Assembly: GCF_021130785.1 (NCBI RefSeq)
Contig: NC_060213.1
Coordinates: forward strand, 112,755,501-112,819,500
Length of the DNA: 64,000 bases
Reading direction: 5' to 3'
From: Homalodisca vitripennis
Lineage: Eukaryota > Arthropoda > Insecta > Hemiptera > Cicadellidae
Below the pieces are notes generated by a model that was not told the DNA's origin, ran no database searches, and saw only the letters and a program-made list of their open reading frames with translations. The position numbers and the translations under genes were made by a program. Below, piece after piece: positions 62,727 through 64,000 of the stretch (its first letter is position 1; each line of letters starts with the position of its first letter).

Positions 62727-64000
62727 CTGGAACACACATCAATTTCAATAATTAAAAATAAATGCTGTAAAATATTAAATTTTAATTGTGTGTCCAAATA
62801 AAAATCCCAGATTGCTAATTGATGCTTGATTTCTAATAAAACGCCCAAGTACAGAACTAAAATAACAGATTTGTATACTGAATTGCATTGCTAGAATAAT
62901 TATTCTACATAACACTTCCAATATGGGTTTGATATTGAGAGAGATGCCATAAATTACCGCAGATTGCCATCTGTGTTTTATTGACAGGCATTCATGTAAT
63001 ATGTGACCTCAGTTTGATTTTGTAGCTGGAGTTTGAAGAGTCTTCAAAATAGAGTACAAATACTTATAGAATCATCTTTTTTTGCACAATCAATTAGTGT
63101 AGAATTTGGTTGCCTAAGAGCACGTTTACATCACATTCTCGACTGCCTAATAGAATCAACACCAGGGTTGACTGACCTTTGTTTATCAGACATTCCATGT
63201 GATGACATTAAAAAGGTTAACAACAAGTGGTAAGCATTTAGTTTTGTTATCTATATCTATAATATTATATACAAATCTAATAGTGCCTGCCTGTTCCTGT
63301 GTGCTCATATATGTGTGTTATTCAGTCACATAAAACTAATTGACCGATTGTACTAAAATTTTACATGGACATTCTTAGGGTTCCTGGTTAACATATAGGC
63401 CTATTCCTATTTCGAAAATACCTCCGTGCTATGCCCCATTGGCTTCTACAGTGGCAATACAGCAAACAAATATTATTAATTGAAAGAACCTATTAAATGT
63501 AATCAACTGTTCTGTGTAAACATTGTTTTATGACGTTAATTAATCTAACCAATATTTTCAATTATTTTACATTTATAGTCATGAAAGCATAGAGTAAGCT
63601 TGATACTACCAACACGTCATATTTAAGTCTTTTTTCAATCTTGTGTTGAGCATAGAGTACGAAAATATCCAGATAAGAAAATTAAAAGCTTTCCTAAAAA
63701 TATACTTTTAACTGTCAATTTAGCAAATATTAAGTATACAGAGTTAGGTCAGTAATGAAGATAAAAGAAAAAGTTACTATCTAACCTTTGCTATTAATTT
63801 AAAGACTGTTATAAATCCAATCTTAGTTGTCTTTTGATAGAAGTAGGCTTCTCAGACCTGTGTACGTACAAATATTTTCTGGATGGGAGAAACAAAGCAA
63901 AATCAACTATGGCACAAAATGCCAGAGTATATTACATACATAAAAATTAACTTTTTACCATATATTATTGATCGTGGCAAAAAGGCAAACTCATCATTTG
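62727..64000. other. 5' intron or flank of Exn with a repeat block
   Basis: No exon recognised. At about 63256-63470 a block (tctatatctataatattata ... ctgcctgttcctgtgtgctc ... aattgaccgattgtactaaa) resembles the ends of Helitron- or RTE-type repeats common in arthropods. Not assigned. Confidence 0.45.

Noticed and set aside
1..64000. CRISPR arrays, operons, riboswitches, prophage
   Set aside because: The window is animal nuclear DNA; the tandem arrays found are minisatellites without spacer structure.

Overview
This window is nuclear DNA from an animal, almost certainly an insect. The evidence is AT-rich sequence, kilobase-scale GT..AG introns, an Ephexin-type RhoGEF, and a load of arthropod-style mobile DNA (mariner, piggyBac-like, pogo/Tigger-type MITE, non-LTR retrotransposons, a tRNA-like SINE). 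A hemipteran with a large genome would fit, but that is only an impression. No prokaryotic features, CRISPR array or functional tRNA gene was found.

Layout. At the left edge (41-262, +) is the last coding exon of a p24/TMED-family cargo receptor, followed by its 3' UTR and AT-rich intergenic DNA carrying a decayed piggyBac relic (about 4.29-4.96 kb). Nearly all the rest is one gene on the minus strand, running from 62.7 kb down to 7.1 kb. It encodes the insect orthologue of Ephexin (Exn), a Rho guanine-nucleotide exchange factor with a Dbl-homology (DH) domain, a PH domain and a C-terminal SH3 domain. I reconstructed 20 coding exons by hand. Every junction has consensus splice sites, and the reading phase closes through all of them: 5,283 nt, or 1,760 residues plus stop, for the long form. 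A second first exon at 36.0 kb, downstream of a CpG-richer promoter-like segment, splices in the same phase. It predicts a short form of about 828 residues that lacks the 837-residue disordered N-terminus and the tyrosine-motif cluster.

The Exn introns hold the mobile DNA: a Tigger-like MITE (8.7 kb), a foldback (12.6 kb), LINE reverse-transcriptase remnants (13.7, 18.2-19.5, 25.5-26.6, 47.8-51.0 and 54.6-55.4 kb), a piggyBac N-terminal relic (23.2-24.3 kb), a pair of tRNA-like foldback SINEs (28.9 and 29.1 kb), a nearly identical 1.19-kb tandem duplication (29.3-31.7 kb), a piggyBac C-terminal relic with intact inverted repeats and TTAA (37.5-38.8 kb), more foldbacks (41.1, 42.5 and 43.9 kb), a 46-bp minisatellite (44.75-45.16 kb), a full-length but broken mariner (45.5-46.8 kb), and a LINE inserted into another LINE (49.3-50.5 kb). 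The inserted LINE carries an SGNH-hydrolase ORF1.

How it works together: apart from the TMED tail, everything is one signalling gene and the elements lodged in it. The most biologically interesting points are the two N-termini of Exn, a chain of three overlapping uORFs before the long-form start, and an ITAM-like tyrosine cluster confined to the long form. I see no convincing wholly new system.
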